DNA of 64,000 nt from assembly GCA_017474925.1 (NCBI GenBank), contig JAFVGN010000044.1:1-64000 (forward strand), in the 5' to 3' direction. How positions within the stretch are numbered: the first letter of the stretch is position 1; each line of letters opens with the position of its first letter. A program made the translations under genes and the position numbers. Origin of the DNA: Prevotella sp. (GTDB taxonomy: Bacteria > Bacteroidota > Bacteroidia > Bacteroidales > Bacteroidaceae). The notes beneath the pieces were generated by a model. The model worked only from the letters and a program-made list of their open reading frames with translations, did no database searches and was not told where the DNA came from. This document shows positions 34,002-41,925 of the stretch, in pieces.

Positions 34002-35939
34002 ATGAAACGACAAGCTCTCTTATCTCTCCTGATGGTGTTCGCCTTTATCGTCGAAGCCAAAGTCCAACTTCCACAGCTGTTCCATTCGGGAATGGTGTTA
34101 CAGCGTAACAAGCCAATACCTGTTTGGGGTAAGGCGGACCCTCAGGAAAAAGTGATAATCCGATGGAACAAACGTCAGTATGCCACAGTAGCGGATGCTG
34201 ACGGCCGTTGGCGGATAGATCTTCCCCAAATGAAGGCGGGAGGTCCATATACCATGATGGTTAATGATTTGGCATTGACAGATGTCTTGGTAGGCGACGT
34301 ATGGCTTTGTTCTGGTCAATCTAATATCGATGTGACTATCGAACGCGTCTATCCGCAATATCCCGATGAAATCGATGGTTTTGATAACCAGAAGGTTCGC
34401 TTGTTCCGAGTTCAGAATGAGACAAACACAAAAGGCGTGCAGGATGATATCCGCGCTACTCCAGTCAATTGGAAGCCCCTTAATAAACAGAATGCTTGGC
34501 TTTTCTCTGCGGTGGGCTCATTCTTGGGACTGCGTATGCAAGAGAAAACGGGAGTCCCTCAGGGAATCATTGTTAATAGCTGGGGAGGAACACCCATCGA
34601 GGCTTGGATATCTGCCGATTCCCTTGAGCGCGATTATCCGTTACAAGTGGAGAAGACACGAATCTATCAAGACGATGGACTTGTCAAGGCCCAACAGGAG
34701 TTCAACCAGTTGGCTGATCAGCGTTGGCGCGAGCTCCTTGATGCCAAAGACCCTGGTGTTGCGCAACATTTTACCGCCCCTGACTATGATGATAGTAAGT
34801 GGCGTGTAGTTGGTCAATATACCGATGATTGGGCCAAACACAATGGCAGAGGAATTGTAGGCAGCATCTGGCTGCGTCAGCATATACAGATAGACAAAGC
34901 CCATGCTGGCCAACCAGCCCGTTTGCTACTTGGAACTTTATTCGATGCAGACTATACTTATGTCAACGGCAAGGAGGTTGGACGTACCTATTATCAATAT
35001 CCTCCTCGTCGCTATGATATCCCAGAGGGACTGTTGCGTGAGGGCGACAATGTCATTACCGTCCGTTTTGTCAATAAGTATGGGACTGTACATTTTATAA
35101 AAGAGAAGCCTTATCTCTTGGCTTTTGGTGCTGACCGTTTCAGCCAGAATCCTCTACCTAAGGATATCATTCCATTAAGTTCTCAATGGCTCTACCATGC
35201 AGGTGCGGAAATGCCTCCCTGTCCGAGTGGCGATGTATCGTTACAAAATATGGCTACCACATTGTATAATGCCGTTCTATATCCCCTCGCACCCTATGCG
35301 ATCAGTGGTGTTGTGTGGTATCAGGGCGAGTCAAACACAGGCAATCCTGCCCCTTATGCCGACTTGCTGCGTAAGATGATAGGAAACTGGCGTACCTTAT
35401 GGAATGATCCCACTTTGCCTTTCACTATCGTCCAGTTGGCTAACTTCATGGAACCTAGTGAAAAGCCTCAAAACAGCCAGTGGGCCCGATTGCGCGAGGC
35501 ACAGCGTACTGTGGCGGCCAGCGATCCTTATGCCGCTTTGGCTTGTCTTATCGATTTGGGCGAGACTGTCGATATTCATCCTCTTCGTAAAAAGGAGGCC
35601 GCAGAACGTATTGGCTTGTGTTTCGATCGTTTGGCCTACCAGCAACAGGTAACGCTCTCACCGCAACCTGTCAGTTGCCAACCGTCAACAGTTGATGGCC
35701 AGTTAATTGTCACTTTCGATCAACCTCTGCGTTCTGGAGCTGTCAGCGAATTTGAGGTGGCTGGACAGGATGGCCGTTTCGTCAATGCCGAGGCCGAGGC
35801 TGATGGTAATCGGGTGGTTATAAAATCGTCCATTTCATCGCCGTTAAGCGTTCGCTATGCGTGGAAGGATAATCCTCTTCGAGCCAATCTCTATGGTAAG
35901 AATGGACTCCCTGCTACACCTTTTGAGCTGACGAAGTAG
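34002..35939 (+). CDS. SGNH-type acetylesterase (sialate O-acetylesterase family), probably for acetylated xylan
   Basis: About 645 residues from MKRQALLSLLMVFAF, a signal peptide ending near VEA. VGDVWLCSGQSNID holds the nucleophile S107; VVWYQGESNTGNP and a late DLGETVDIHPLRKKEAAERI (catalytic Asp/His) complete the fold. A jelly-roll-like insert (GIVGSIWLRQHIQ... ARLLLGTLFDADYTYVNGKE) lies between about 275 and 375. Placed divergently from the xylanase operon, it probably removes acetyl groups from xylan rather than from sialic acid. Confidence 0.88.
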   Translation: MKRQALLSLLMVFAFIVEAKVQLPQLFHSGMVLQRNKPIPVWGKADPQEKVIIRWNKRQYATVADADGRWRIDLPQMKAGGPYTMMVNDLALTDVLVGDVWLCSGQSNIDVTIERVYPQYPDEIDGFDNQKVRLFRVQNETNTKGVQDDIRATPVNWKPLNKQNAWLFSAVGSFLGLRMQEKTGVPQGIIVNSWGGTPIEAWISADSLERDYPLQVEKTRIYQDDGLVKAQQEFNQLADQRWRELLDAKDPGVAQHFTAPDYDDSKWRVVGQYTDDWAKHNGRGIVGSIWLRQHIQIDKAHAGQPARLLLGTLFDADYTYVNGKEVGRTYYQYPPRRYDIPEGLLREGDNVITVRFVNKYGTVHFIKEKPYLLAFGADRFSQNPLPKDIIPLSSQWLYHAGAEMPPCPSGDVSLQNMATTLYNAVLYPLAPYAISGVVWYQGESNTGNPAPYADLLRKMIGNWRTLWNDPTLPFTIVQLANFMEPSEKPQNSQWARLREAQRTVAASDPYAALACLIDLGETVDIHPLRKKEAAERIGLCFDRLAYQQQVTLSPQPVSCQPSTVDGQLIVTFDQPLRSGAVSEFEVAGQDGRFVNAEAEADGNRVVIKSSISSPLSVRYAWKDNPLRANLYGKNGLPATPFELTK

Positions 35940-35980
35940 TGTTTTGTGCTTTGGCAACGCTTGATTTAGAATAGTTGAGA

Positions 35981-36682
35981 ATGAAGAAGTTCGACAATAT
36001 TCGCGTTATTGCTTTTGATGCCGATGATACATTATGGGATTGCCAATCGTGGTTCTTGCGGGTTGAGCAAAAGTGTTGTGAGTTGCTTAGTCCTTGGGCA
36101 ACAGCTCGCGAAGTTAGTGAGGGATTGTTTGATACGGAACGAAAAAATTTGCCATTGACAGGCTATGGTACCAAGGCTTTTACATTGTCGCTTATTGAGA
36201 ATGCCGTTCGTGTGAGCCATGAACAGTTGACCGGTGATGTTGTCATGCAACTGTTGGATTTGGGACGGGAGTTGTTGACATTCCCAACAACGCCACTCCC
36301 TGGTGTTGAAGAGACGTTGGAAAAGCTGTCTCGACAACGGCACTATCAGCTGGTGGTGTTTACGAAGGGTGAGCTGATGGATCAGGAAAATAAGTTGCTG
36401 CGTTCAGGCCTCGAGAAATATTTTTCACACATAGAGACTGTGTCTAGAAAAACACAGAATGAATATCGGCAACTATGCGAAAACCTAGGCGTGGCTCCAG
36501 AACAGACCCTTATGGTGGGCAATTCGTTCCGTTCAGACGTTGTGCCTGCATTAGAGGCAGGGGCAGCCGCAGTGCATATTCCATATCATGTAGTATGGGA
36601 GCTTGAGAAATCGGATGAATATCCTCATAATCGCCTACAGAAAATCACACACTTTGACGAGCTTTTGGAACTGTTAGGCTGA
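35981..36682 (+). CDS. HAD-superfamily phosphatase
   Basis: About 233 residues. Motif I FDADDTLWD (nucleophile D13, D15), motif II LVVFTKG, a lysine in SRKTQNEYRQL, and motif IV MVGNSFRSDVVPALEAG are all present. It resembles YjjG/haloacid dehalogenase-like nucleotidases of Bacteroidales; substrate not assignable. The ATG at 35981 is chosen over TTG 35975. Its 3' end overlaps the convergent ComEC gene by 38 bp. Confidence 0.88.
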   Translation: MKKFDNIRVIAFDADDTLWDCQSWFLRVEQKCCELLSPWATAREVSEGLFDTERKNLPLTGYGTKAFTLSLIENAVRVSHEQLTGDVVMQLLDLGRELLTFPTTPLPGVEETLEKLSRQRHYQLVVFTKGELMDQENKLLRSGLEKYFSHIETVSRKTQNEYRQLCENLGVAPEQTLMVGNSFRSDVVPALEAGAAAVHIPYHVVWELEKSDEYPHNRLQKITHFDELLELLG

Positions 36683-37817
36683 AGAGTATGTAAACACAGC
36701 CTACGACTACGAAAATCAGTGCTACTTGCAATGGTGAGAGACTAATGCCTTCAATGCTGCAATAAGGCAGTTGACTGATTCCCAATAATAGGCCGTTCGT
36801 CCAAACTACAACCGTCGAGAGGACTGTTGCAAGTAGATGTTGTAGCCATCCCCACCAGCAAGTTAACAGACAGGATATAGCTAAATAGAGCACGGCAGTA
36901 GCCATTGGCATTACAATAAAGTTGCTAAGTAGGAAGAGTATTGAAAAACGTCCAAAGTAATATGCTACGAGCGGGGCTGTCCCTATTTGGGCAGAGATTG
37001 ATACGATGGTCAGGCCCCAGAGGCCTTTCAGCCAATGGTGCCTTTGCAACAGATGTAAAGGAATGAGCCGACCAAAAAGTGGGTTGAACAGTAGGATGGT
37101 CAATACGGCCATAAATGAAAGCTGAAAGCCGATATCGTAAAGCGACTGTGGGTTGACTATCAGCATCACGATAGCCGTTAGTGACAGCGTGTTAATGGAC
37201 ATACGTTCGCGATGTCCCAATGAGAGTAGTGAATATATGGAAATCATGAATGCTGAGCGTACGATGCTTGGCGACATACCCACCAAGAATGCAAATGCCC
37301 AAAGTGCAGTGATGATGACTATCTGTGAGAGTAGGCGGAATCGCCGTCGTGAGAAGAAAAGCGAAATGAAGGAGTATATAATCATGAGATGCAGTCCGCT
37401 TAGTGCCAGGATATGCGCTGCTCCTGTCTTTGAAAATGTTTCTTTCACTCTACTATCGAGCTGCGATTTTTCGCCAAGTGTCATAGCGGTCACTACGCCA
37501 ATGGCTTCATCGGAAATGCCCCACTGCCGATAGTGTTCCTGTAACTGTTGCCGAACCTTAGCGGCCTTTGTGCTGACTGACGGTCTGGTATGCGGATGAT
37601 GTTGCTCTCGTATGCCTAGGACTATCCCTAATAGGAGCATGCAGCACCAGATGCCAGCTGTCTGATATCGTGGCCAACGTGAAATCAGGGAGATTATCGG
37701 AATTGCCACAACCAAGACAAGGAGTGGTATAGTCCAATTATCAAGACAACCGCCCCAGGTAATGCCAGCTATCAGGCAACAAGTCAGTGGAAACAATGGC
37801 GCATGTATCTTTATCAT
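36645..37817 (-). CDS. Minimal ComEC/Rec2-family DNA-uptake channel protein
   Basis: 390 residues with 9-10 membrane helices. The core competence domain is intact (ETFSKTGAAHILALSGLHL, VGMSPSIVRSAFMISIYS, DIGFQLSFMAVLTILLFNPL, PLVAYYFGRFSILFLLSNF). A full ComEC also has an OB-fold-containing N-terminal region and often a C-terminal MBL nuclease; here the N-terminal region is very short and the MBL domain is absent. The -7 box (37823-37830) lies almost against the ATG. Confidence 0.88.
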   Translation of the reverse strand: MIKIHAPLFPLTCCLIAGITWGGCLDNWTIPLLVLVVAIPIISLISRWPRYQTAGIWCCMLLLGIVLGIREQHHPHTRPSVSTKAAKVRQQLQEHYRQWGISDEAIGVVTAMTLGEKSQLDSRVKETFSKTGAAHILALSGLHLMIIYSFISLFFSRRRFRLLSQIVIITALWAFAFLVGMSPSIVRSAFMISIYSLLSLGHRERMSINTLSLTAIVMLIVNPQSLYDIGFQLSFMAVLTILLFNPLFGRLIPLHLLQRHHWLKGLWGLTIVSISAQIGTAPLVAYYFGRFSILFLLSNFIVMPMATAVLYLAISCLLTCWWGWLQHLLATVLSTVVVWTNGLLLGISQLPYCSIEGISLSPLQVALIFVVVGCVYILFSLTVPKARQSV

Positions 37818-37822
37818 GGCAG

Positions 37823-37830
37823 CAAAGATA
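37823..37830 (-). promoter_or_regulatory. -7 box next to the ComEC start
   Basis: TATCTTTG on the minus strand ends only 6 bp before the ATG at 37817. If used, the mRNA would be leaderless or nearly so. Confidence 0.45.
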
Positions 37831-37959
37831 CGTATTTAGTAGGAATATAGCAAGGAAAAATCCATCATTTTCCCTCTTGTTATGTTCATTTTTTCGCAAA
37901 AATGAGAAAAAGAACGTTAAATGCGAAGAAATGAACGTCTATAATTGGAATTAAATGTT

Positions 37960-37967
37960 TAATTTTG
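37960..37967 (+). promoter_or_regulatory. -7 box of the AraC gene and downstream array
   Basis: TAATTTTG matches the consensus and lies inside the longest reading frame (from 37955). The true start is therefore probably ATG 37994. Confidence 0.6.
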
Positions 37968-37993
37968 CACCCCGTAAATCGAAGATATATCGA

Positions 37994-38848
37994 ATGAAGA
38001 AGCTGAATGTAGTACATGCGCTGGGCGATGAAATGCTTTTTGTGGACAATCTGCGACAGGTTGAAGATTTGGCATCACTCAGAAGGGAGTACAATACCAT
38101 TGCCTATTGTCGTGGTGGACGAATCTTGGTTGAAGTTGGCGGAAATAATCAGGTGAAGGTAGGTGCAGGTCAGTTGCTGCTGATACCGGCAGGCAAGTTG
38201 GTCCAACCCATGTTAATTAGTACAGATGTGAAGGCAGGAGCCTTACTGGTGTCCGACCGTTTGTTACAATCAGTCCTAGGTGCTCAAGCTAATATTTGGA
38301 ATAAGGCGATATATTTAAATGAGATATACGTTGTTGAAGAAGCTGAGTGGCTTTCAGGTATGCAAAGCTATACGAGCAGTATCTTCAAAGGCGAGAAGGC
38401 TCCTTTGTTGTTCCGCGAGATTGTCATTTCATTCCTTCGCACGATGGTGTTGCTGATTTGTGAGCAGCTGTTGCGTCACGAGGGCATGACTGATACGGAC
38501 GATTCTGTGACATCACATGACAAAGAACTCTTCAACCGCTTCCTGCAAGTACTCTCAGAGCAGAAACACAAGCGTCAGCGTGTCATGTACTATGCTGAAA
38601 TGCTCAATATTTCGCCGAAATATTTGTCGACCATCAGCAAGAAAGTAAGTGGCAAGTCCCCTATGAGGTGGATAACAGATAGTGTCATGCAGGATTGCTA
38701 TATGCTGTTGAAGGAAAGCGACCTGACGGTAAAGGAAATCTCCGACCGTCTTGGTTTCCCCAATTCATCTTTCTTCGGCCAGTATTTCCGGGAAGAGGCT
38801 GGTGTTACGCCTGTCGAGTATAGAAAAGACCATAAACGAGTGATATGA
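37994..38848 (+). CDS. AraC-family transcriptional regulator
   Basis: About 284 residues. The N-terminal cupin-like sensor (RGGRILVEVGGNNQVKVGAG) precedes a C-terminal double HTH (YAEMLNISPKYLSTISKKVS, then VKEISDRLGFPNSSFFGQYF). It is the first gene of the long plus-strand array up to 53 kb and overlaps the GNAT gene by 4 bp. A role as local activator is likely but the inducer is unknown. Confidence 0.88.
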   Translation: MKKLNVVHALGDEMLFVDNLRQVEDLASLRREYNTIAYCRGGRILVEVGGNNQVKVGAGQLLLIPAGKLVQPMLISTDVKAGALLVSDRLLQSVLGAQANIWNKAIYLNEIYVVEEAEWLSGMQSYTSSIFKGEKAPLLFREIVISFLRTMVLLICEQLLRHEGMTDTDDSVTSHDKELFNRFLQVLSEQKHKRQRVMYYAEMLNISPKYLSTISKKVSGKSPMRWITDSVMQDCYMLLKESDLTVKEISDRLGFPNSSFFGQYFREEAGVTPVEYRKDHKRVI

Positions 38849-39987
38849 TGAACGAAGTTAAGGTCATAGAAGTGAAGAGCCGCCAGCAGATGAACGATTT
38901 CATCAGCATACCGAGCGATGTCTACCGCGGCAATGGTCAGTATGTACCCGACTTGGAAGGTGATGTCCCCAAATTATTTGATCCAAAGTCGAACAGCGCA
39001 TTGGATTTTTCCGATATCCAGCCTTTTGTCGCTTATCGTGACAATATTCCCGTAGGGCGTATTGTGGGTATTGTGAATCGCAAAGCCAACGACTGTTGGC
39101 ATACGCACAATGTGCGTTTTTCAATGATAGAGTTTGTTGACGATTTGGCGGTTTCTAAAGCTTTGATTGCGGCTGTCGAGGACTGGGGCTCTCAGCGGGG
39201 GATGGACACGATTCAGGGACCTATGGGTATCACCGATTTTGACAAAGAGGGTATGCTGGTGGAGGATTTTGATATGATAGGTTCAGTCAATACGATTTAT
39301 AATCCAGACTATTATCCGCGTCACATGGAGGCATTGGGGTTTCAGAAGGAGGTAGATTGGTTGCAAGTGCATATCCAGATACCTCGTGAGGTGCCAGCAA
39401 AGTATGCACGTGTGGCCCAATATGCACGTGAGCAAATAGGCTTGAGAGTTGTCAAGCTGACCAGCAGGCAATTATGTAAAGAAGGGTATGGGCAGCGGGT
39501 CTTTGAACTGCTGAACGAGTCCTATAAGTCCATTTTCGGATTCTCTCCCTTGTCATCCCTCCAGGTTGACGAGTTCCTGCATAAATATCTGCCTGTGGTT
39601 GACTTGCAGCTGATTCCCGTTGTGCTGAACGACAAAAACGAGGTGGTTGGTGTTGCCATAACGATGGGCAGCCTCTCGCATCCTATGCAGAAGGCCCATG
39701 GACGTATGTTCCCCTTTGGCTGGTTTCATCTGCTGAAGGCGTTGAAATGGCATCGTGAGGACAATGCGGAGATGCTGCTTATTGCCATTCGGCCAGACTA
39801 TCAGGGACTGGGTGTTAATGCGATGTTCTTTGACGACTTAATACCTATTTATAATCAATATGGGTTCCGATGGGCTGAGACAGGCCCGCAGCTCGAGAAC
39901 AACGTGCGTGAGTTGTCGCAGTGGAAACCACTGAAACCAGAATACGTCAAACGTAGAAGATGCTATACTAGAAAGATAAAGCAATAA
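38845..39987 (+). CDS. GNAT-like N-acetyltransferase family protein
   Basis: 380 residues. The N-terminal half (PFVAYRDNIPVGRIVGIVNR, VEDWGSQRGMDTIQGPMGIT) and C-terminal half (MLLIAIRPDYQGLGVNAMFF, FRWAETGPQLENN) look like a tandem GNAT/FemX-type fold. It is a widespread Bacteroidales protein often without assigned function. Because it is coupled to the AraC gene and stands 20 bp before the ketosynthase, acyl transfer in the same pathway is possible. ATG 38848 is an alternative start. Confidence 0.75.
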   Translation: MMNEVKVIEVKSRQQMNDFISIPSDVYRGNGQYVPDLEGDVPKLFDPKSNSALDFSDIQPFVAYRDNIPVGRIVGIVNRKANDCWHTHNVRFSMIEFVDDLAVSKALIAAVEDWGSQRGMDTIQGPMGITDFDKEGMLVEDFDMIGSVNTIYNPDYYPRHMEALGFQKEVDWLQVHIQIPREVPAKYARVAQYAREQIGLRVVKLTSRQLCKEGYGQRVFELLNESYKSIFGFSPLSSLQVDEFLHKYLPVVDLQLIPVVLNDKNEVVGVAITMGSLSHPMQKAHGRMFPFGWFHLLKALKWHREDNAEMLLIAIRPDYQGLGVNAMFFDDLIPIYNQYGFRWAETGPQLENNVRELSQWKPLKPEYVKRRRCYTRKIKQ

Positions 39988-40007
39988 AAAACATAAAGCA
40001 AGAATAA

Positions 40008-41231
40008 ATGGAAAGAAGAGTAGTAATTACAGGAATGGGCATTTGGTCATGCCTCGGTACGACGCTCGATGAAGTGCGCCAGTCGCTGTATAGCGGCAAG
40101 AGTGGTATCATTTTCAGTCAGGAGCGTGTCGACGCGGGTTTTCGTTCACCTTTTTGTGCCAATGTGCCCATAGCCGATTTGAAACCGTTTGTCAATCGCA
40201 ACTTTAGGCAGTTCATGCCAGAGGAAGCACAATATGCCTATATGGCAACAAAAGATGCTCTGGCAGCTGCCAAGCTCGAACAGGACTATATTGACACTCA
40301 TGAGGTAGGTATTATCTATGGAAATGACTCTGTGGCCGAGGCCACGATGAAGGCTTTGGACAAGTTCCGCCAGTTTGGATCGACAGCAGCCTGCGGAAGC
40401 GGTGCCATCTTCCAGTCAATGAACTCTACAGTGACCATGAATCTGGCTTGCCTGTTCCATCTGAAAGGCATCAATTTGACCGCCTCTGCTGCTTGTGCCT
40501 CAGGTTCACAGTCTATTGGTTTGGCTTGGTTGCTCATCAAGAATGGCCTTCAGGACTGTGTGGTATGCGGTGGTGCCCAGGAGGCAAATATGTATGGTGT
40601 AGCTTCGTTTGATGGTATCCAGTCGTTTGCTCTGCGCGACGACAATGATGCTATGAAAGCTAGCCGTCCCTTTGACCGTGACCGTAACGGTCTTGTACCT
40701 GGAGGTGGTGCCGCTACGCTGGTAGTCGAGAGTTACGAGAGTGCTGTCAAGCGTGGTGCTCCGATTTTGGCAGAGATTGTCAGCTGGGGATTCTCTGGTA
40801 ATGGCGACCATATATCTACGCCTAATGTCGCTGGCCCTGCCCGTTCACTTGAGCTTTGTTTAGAGAAGAGCGGCATTAGTGTTAAAGAGATAGGCTATGT
40901 TAATGCCCATGCTACCTCGACCAAGATTGGTGATAGTCGTGAGGCTCAGGCTATAGCCCAGATTTTTGGCGACTACCGCGTTCCTGTCACCTCAACCAAG
41001 AGCCAGACAGGTCATGAAATGTGGATGGCCGGCGCATCAGAGATTATCTATTCGATGCTTATGATGAAGAACGACTTTATTGCCGGAAATGTGAATTTCG
41101 AGAATCCTGATGATGAGACAGCCTGTGTCAATGTGCTGCCTGAGACGACATCAGCTCATTTTGACACCTTCCTGAGCAATTCTTTCGGATTTGGAGGTAC
41201 CAATTCCACCCTAATAGTAAAAAATGTGTAA
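40008..41231 (+). CDS. Beta-ketoacyl-ACP synthase (FabF/KS type)
   Basis: 407 residues, complete thiolase-fold condensing enzyme. The triad C163 (SAACASGSQS), H301 (NAHATSTKIGD) and H336 (SQTGHEMWMAGA) is intact, and GFGGTNSTL lies at the end. It is similar to ketosynthases of aryl-polyene/flexirubin-type clusters. It extends acyl or polyene chains on the ACP encoded next. Only one KS and no chain-length-factor partner are seen. Confidence 0.9.
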   Translation: MERRVVITGMGIWSCLGTTLDEVRQSLYSGKSGIIFSQERVDAGFRSPFCANVPIADLKPFVNRNFRQFMPEEAQYAYMATKDALAAAKLEQDYIDTHEVGIIYGNDSVAEATMKALDKFRQFGSTAACGSGAIFQSMNSTVTMNLACLFHLKGINLTASAACASGSQSIGLAWLLIKNGLQDCVVCGGAQEANMYGVASFDGIQSFALRDDNDAMKASRPFDRDRNGLVPGGGAATLVVESYESAVKRGAPILAEIVSWGFSGNGDHISTPNVAGPARSLELCLEKSGISVKEIGYVNAHATSTKIGDSREAQAIAQIFGDYRVPVTSTKSQTGHEMWMAGASEIIYSMLMMKNDFIAGNVNFENPDDETACVNVLPETTSAHFDTFLSNSFGFGGTNSTLIVKNV

Positions 41232-41266
41232 ATAATATATTGTAATAGTAAAAATTGTAAATCAAC

Positions 41267-41509
41267 ATGACAAGACAAGAGATTATCGAGCAGGTAAATG
41301 GACTGCTCTCAGAAGAGTTTGAAGTAGAACAGAGTGAATTTACTCCTGATGCATCGCTGAAGGAGACATTACAATTGGACAGCATCAATCTGGTGGACCT
41401 CATCGCTTTGGTTCAAGTAACTTATAAGATTACAATCCCAGTGAATGAGCTGAAGCAGATTCAGACTTTCAATGACCTTTATGACTACATTGAGCAGCAT
41501 CTGGCGTAA
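41267..41509 (+). CDS. Acyl carrier protein
   Basis: 80 residues. LDSINLVDLIALV holds the phosphopantetheine serine S39. Strongly acidic helices fit the ACP fold. The DSI motif instead of the housekeeping DSL marks it as a specialised ACP. Its stop overlaps the dehydratase ATG by one base, showing a dedicated pathway carrier. Confidence 0.92.
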   Translation: MTRQEIIEQVNGLLSEEFEVEQSEFTPDASLKETLQLDSINLVDLIALVQVTYKITIPVNELKQIQTFNDLYDYIEQHLA

Positions 41510-41925
41510 TGCGTATTAAAGGTGACGATATTAAGCGTCTCATACCGCAACGCTATCCCTTTATGATGGTTGACGAGTTTGAGTGTTGTGACGACAACAG
41601 TGCCGTCACAGCACTCACCGTCCGTCATGATAACTACTTTATCACATACGACGGCGCTATGGCTGAAACGGGACTGATAGAACACATTGCCCAGTCGTGC
41701 TCTGCCCTGGCAGGCAGCAAGAGTACGGGCGGTAAGGCTCCCGTGGGTATGATTGTGGAGGTGAAAAACTTCCAGTGTCAACGCCGTCCCAGTGTGGGCG
41801 AACAACTCGAAACGACAGTAAGTTTTGGATTCTCGTTTGGAAACATGACGATGGCGCATGGCGTGACAACCATCCAAGGAGAAGCTGTAGCAGAAGTTGA
41901 CTTAAAGATTTTCGTACAAGAATGA
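41509..41925 (+). CDS. Hotdog-fold 3-hydroxyacyl-ACP dehydratase
   Basis: 138 residues. The hotdog helix GLIEHIAQSCSALAG carries acidic E58. The usual FabZ histidine (PHRYPF) is glutamine here (IPQRYPF, Q14), a change I recall from Bacteroidetes polyene-type dehydratases. It would dehydrate hydroxyacyl-ACP to enoyl-ACP. No enoyl reductase gene is in the array, fitting a product with retained double bonds. Confidence 0.85.
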   Translation: MRIKGDDIKRLIPQRYPFMMVDEFECCDDNSAVTALTVRHDNYFITYDGAMAETGLIEHIAQSCSALAGSKSTGGKAPVGMIVEVKNFQCQRRPSVGEQLETTVSFGFSFGNMTMAHGVTTIQGEAVAEVDLKIFVQE

